From Azospirillum sp. TSO22-1 (GTDB taxonomy: Bacteria; Pseudomonadota; Alphaproteobacteria; Azospirillales; Azospirillaceae): a DNA stretch of 64,000 nucleotides. Below, piece by piece: positions 63,787-64,000 of this stretch. The translations under genes were made by a program, and so were the position numbers. Where the stretch lies: contig NZ_LGQZ01000018.1 of assembly GCF_003116015.1 (NCBI RefSeq), positions 1-64,000 on the forward strand, written 5' to 3'. Position 1 is the stretch's first letter. Every line of letters begins with the position of its first letter. Under the pieces are notes generated by a model, which saw only the letters and a program-made list of their open reading frames with translations, had not been told where the DNA came from and did no database searches.

Positions 63787-64000
63787 TCCGGTTCACCGAC
63801 GAGCGGGTTCGGCGCATCGCGTCGGCCCTGCGGGCCGCCCGCGCCCGCCGCCACCTGCGCCCGCCGGACAGCCGGTCGAGCCCGGTGCCGGAGGGCATGA
63901 CGACGCTGCGCATCGCCACCTGGAACATCCACAGCTGCGTCGGCCTCGACGCCCGCTTCGCCCCCGACCGCATCGCCGAGGTGATCCGCGGCCTCGACGT
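63783..64000 (+). CDS. Endonuclease/exonuclease/phosphatase-family protein, N-terminal part
   Basis: The frame starts with GTG in the GTGA overlap and runs off the window after about 72 residues. The conserved N-terminus of the EEP superfamily is visible: TTLRIATWNIHSCVGLDARFAPDRIAEVIRGLD, which includes the metal Asn. In several bacteria this type of gene is paired with a PLD/VTT gene like the one before it, and probably acts in lipid-phosphate metabolism. The rest lies outside the window. Confidence 0.85.
   Translation, partial: MIRFTDERVRRIASALRAARARRHLRPPDSRSSPVPEGMTTLRIATWNIHSCVGLDARFAPDRIAEVIRGLD

Overview
This is a 64 kb stretch of very GC-rich chromosomal DNA with dense coding on both strands. 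The gene families point to an alphaproteobacterium, most likely a Rhodospirillales/Azospirillum-like organism. Indicators are CcmFGHI-type cytochrome c maturation, an RpoE/ChrR photo-oxidative stress pair, IalB, CarD, FdxA, an alphaproteobacterial RpoH and an AmtB gene with a sigma54-like promoter. The placement is inferred from gene content and base composition; no rRNA or tRNA gene was seen. Most of the window is ordinary core genome, and I recognise no complete defence, prophage or secondary-metabolite system.

Layout. 1-3.7 kb: tail of a cytochrome c maturation operon (ccmF-ccmG-ccmH-ccmI). 3.8-9.6 kb: small proteins, a THI5/SsuA-type periplasmic binding protein, an SDR dehydrogenase, an orphan DUF2384 protein, argG and a pair of related small membrane proteins. 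9.7-15.2 kb: a large PAS histidine kinase, an antitoxin gene next to a broken VapC toxin gene, rlmN and ialB. 15.2-19.5 kb: the rpoE-chrR pair with a good ECF promoter, a queuosine-salvage protein, a SpoU-type RNA methyltransferase and an asparaginase. 19.5-20.7 kb: an AT-richer two-gene cassette of unknown function with its own regulatory sites. 20.8-28.9 kb: a methyltransferase, amtB, glgC-glgA and lepA. 28.9-35.4 kb: a HigBA-like toxin-antitoxin pair, a diguanylate cyclase, a LysR regulator, an SH3-like exported protein, and two response regulators, one carrying an HD-GYP domain. 35.7-39.8 kb: rpmI-rplT-pheS-pheT. 40.2-50 kb: proline iminopeptidase, a NosD-like beta-helix protein, a cytochrome c, a thermonuclease, an M48 peptidase, a double-GNAT protein, an adenylate cyclase and a PRC-barrel lipoprotein. 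50-54.9 kb: rpoH, a degenerate phosphoesterase, carD, fdxA and an MFS transporter. 55-64 kb: ahcY behind a SahR-like palindrome, a PAS histidine kinase, a degenerate peptide-type ABC transporter, a phospholipase D/VTT fusion and the start of an endonuclease/exonuclease/phosphatase-family gene.

Pathway themes are respiration (ccm, the c-type cytochrome, ferredoxin), signalling (two histidine kinases, GGDEF, HD-GYP and class III cyclase proteins), stress sigma factors (RpoE, RpoH), carbon and nitrogen storage or uptake (glgCA, amtB), the methyl cycle (ahcY) and translation (lepA, rlmN, rpmI, rplT, pheST).

Intergenic regions carry three families of palindromic repeats: C/G-rich hairpins after genes, 29-bp inverted-repeat elements at about 13.0 and 14.5 kb, and a CACGAAG-based element at 17.55 kb. 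One repeat is read in frame at the end of a thermonuclease gene, and another abuts the broken VapC gene. The best candidates for something undescribed are the AT-rich cassette (19.5-20.7 kb), the intact but motif-depleted ABC transporter (58.3-61.4 kb) and the phosphoesterase-like protein that has lost its metal-binding residues (51.3-52.1 kb).
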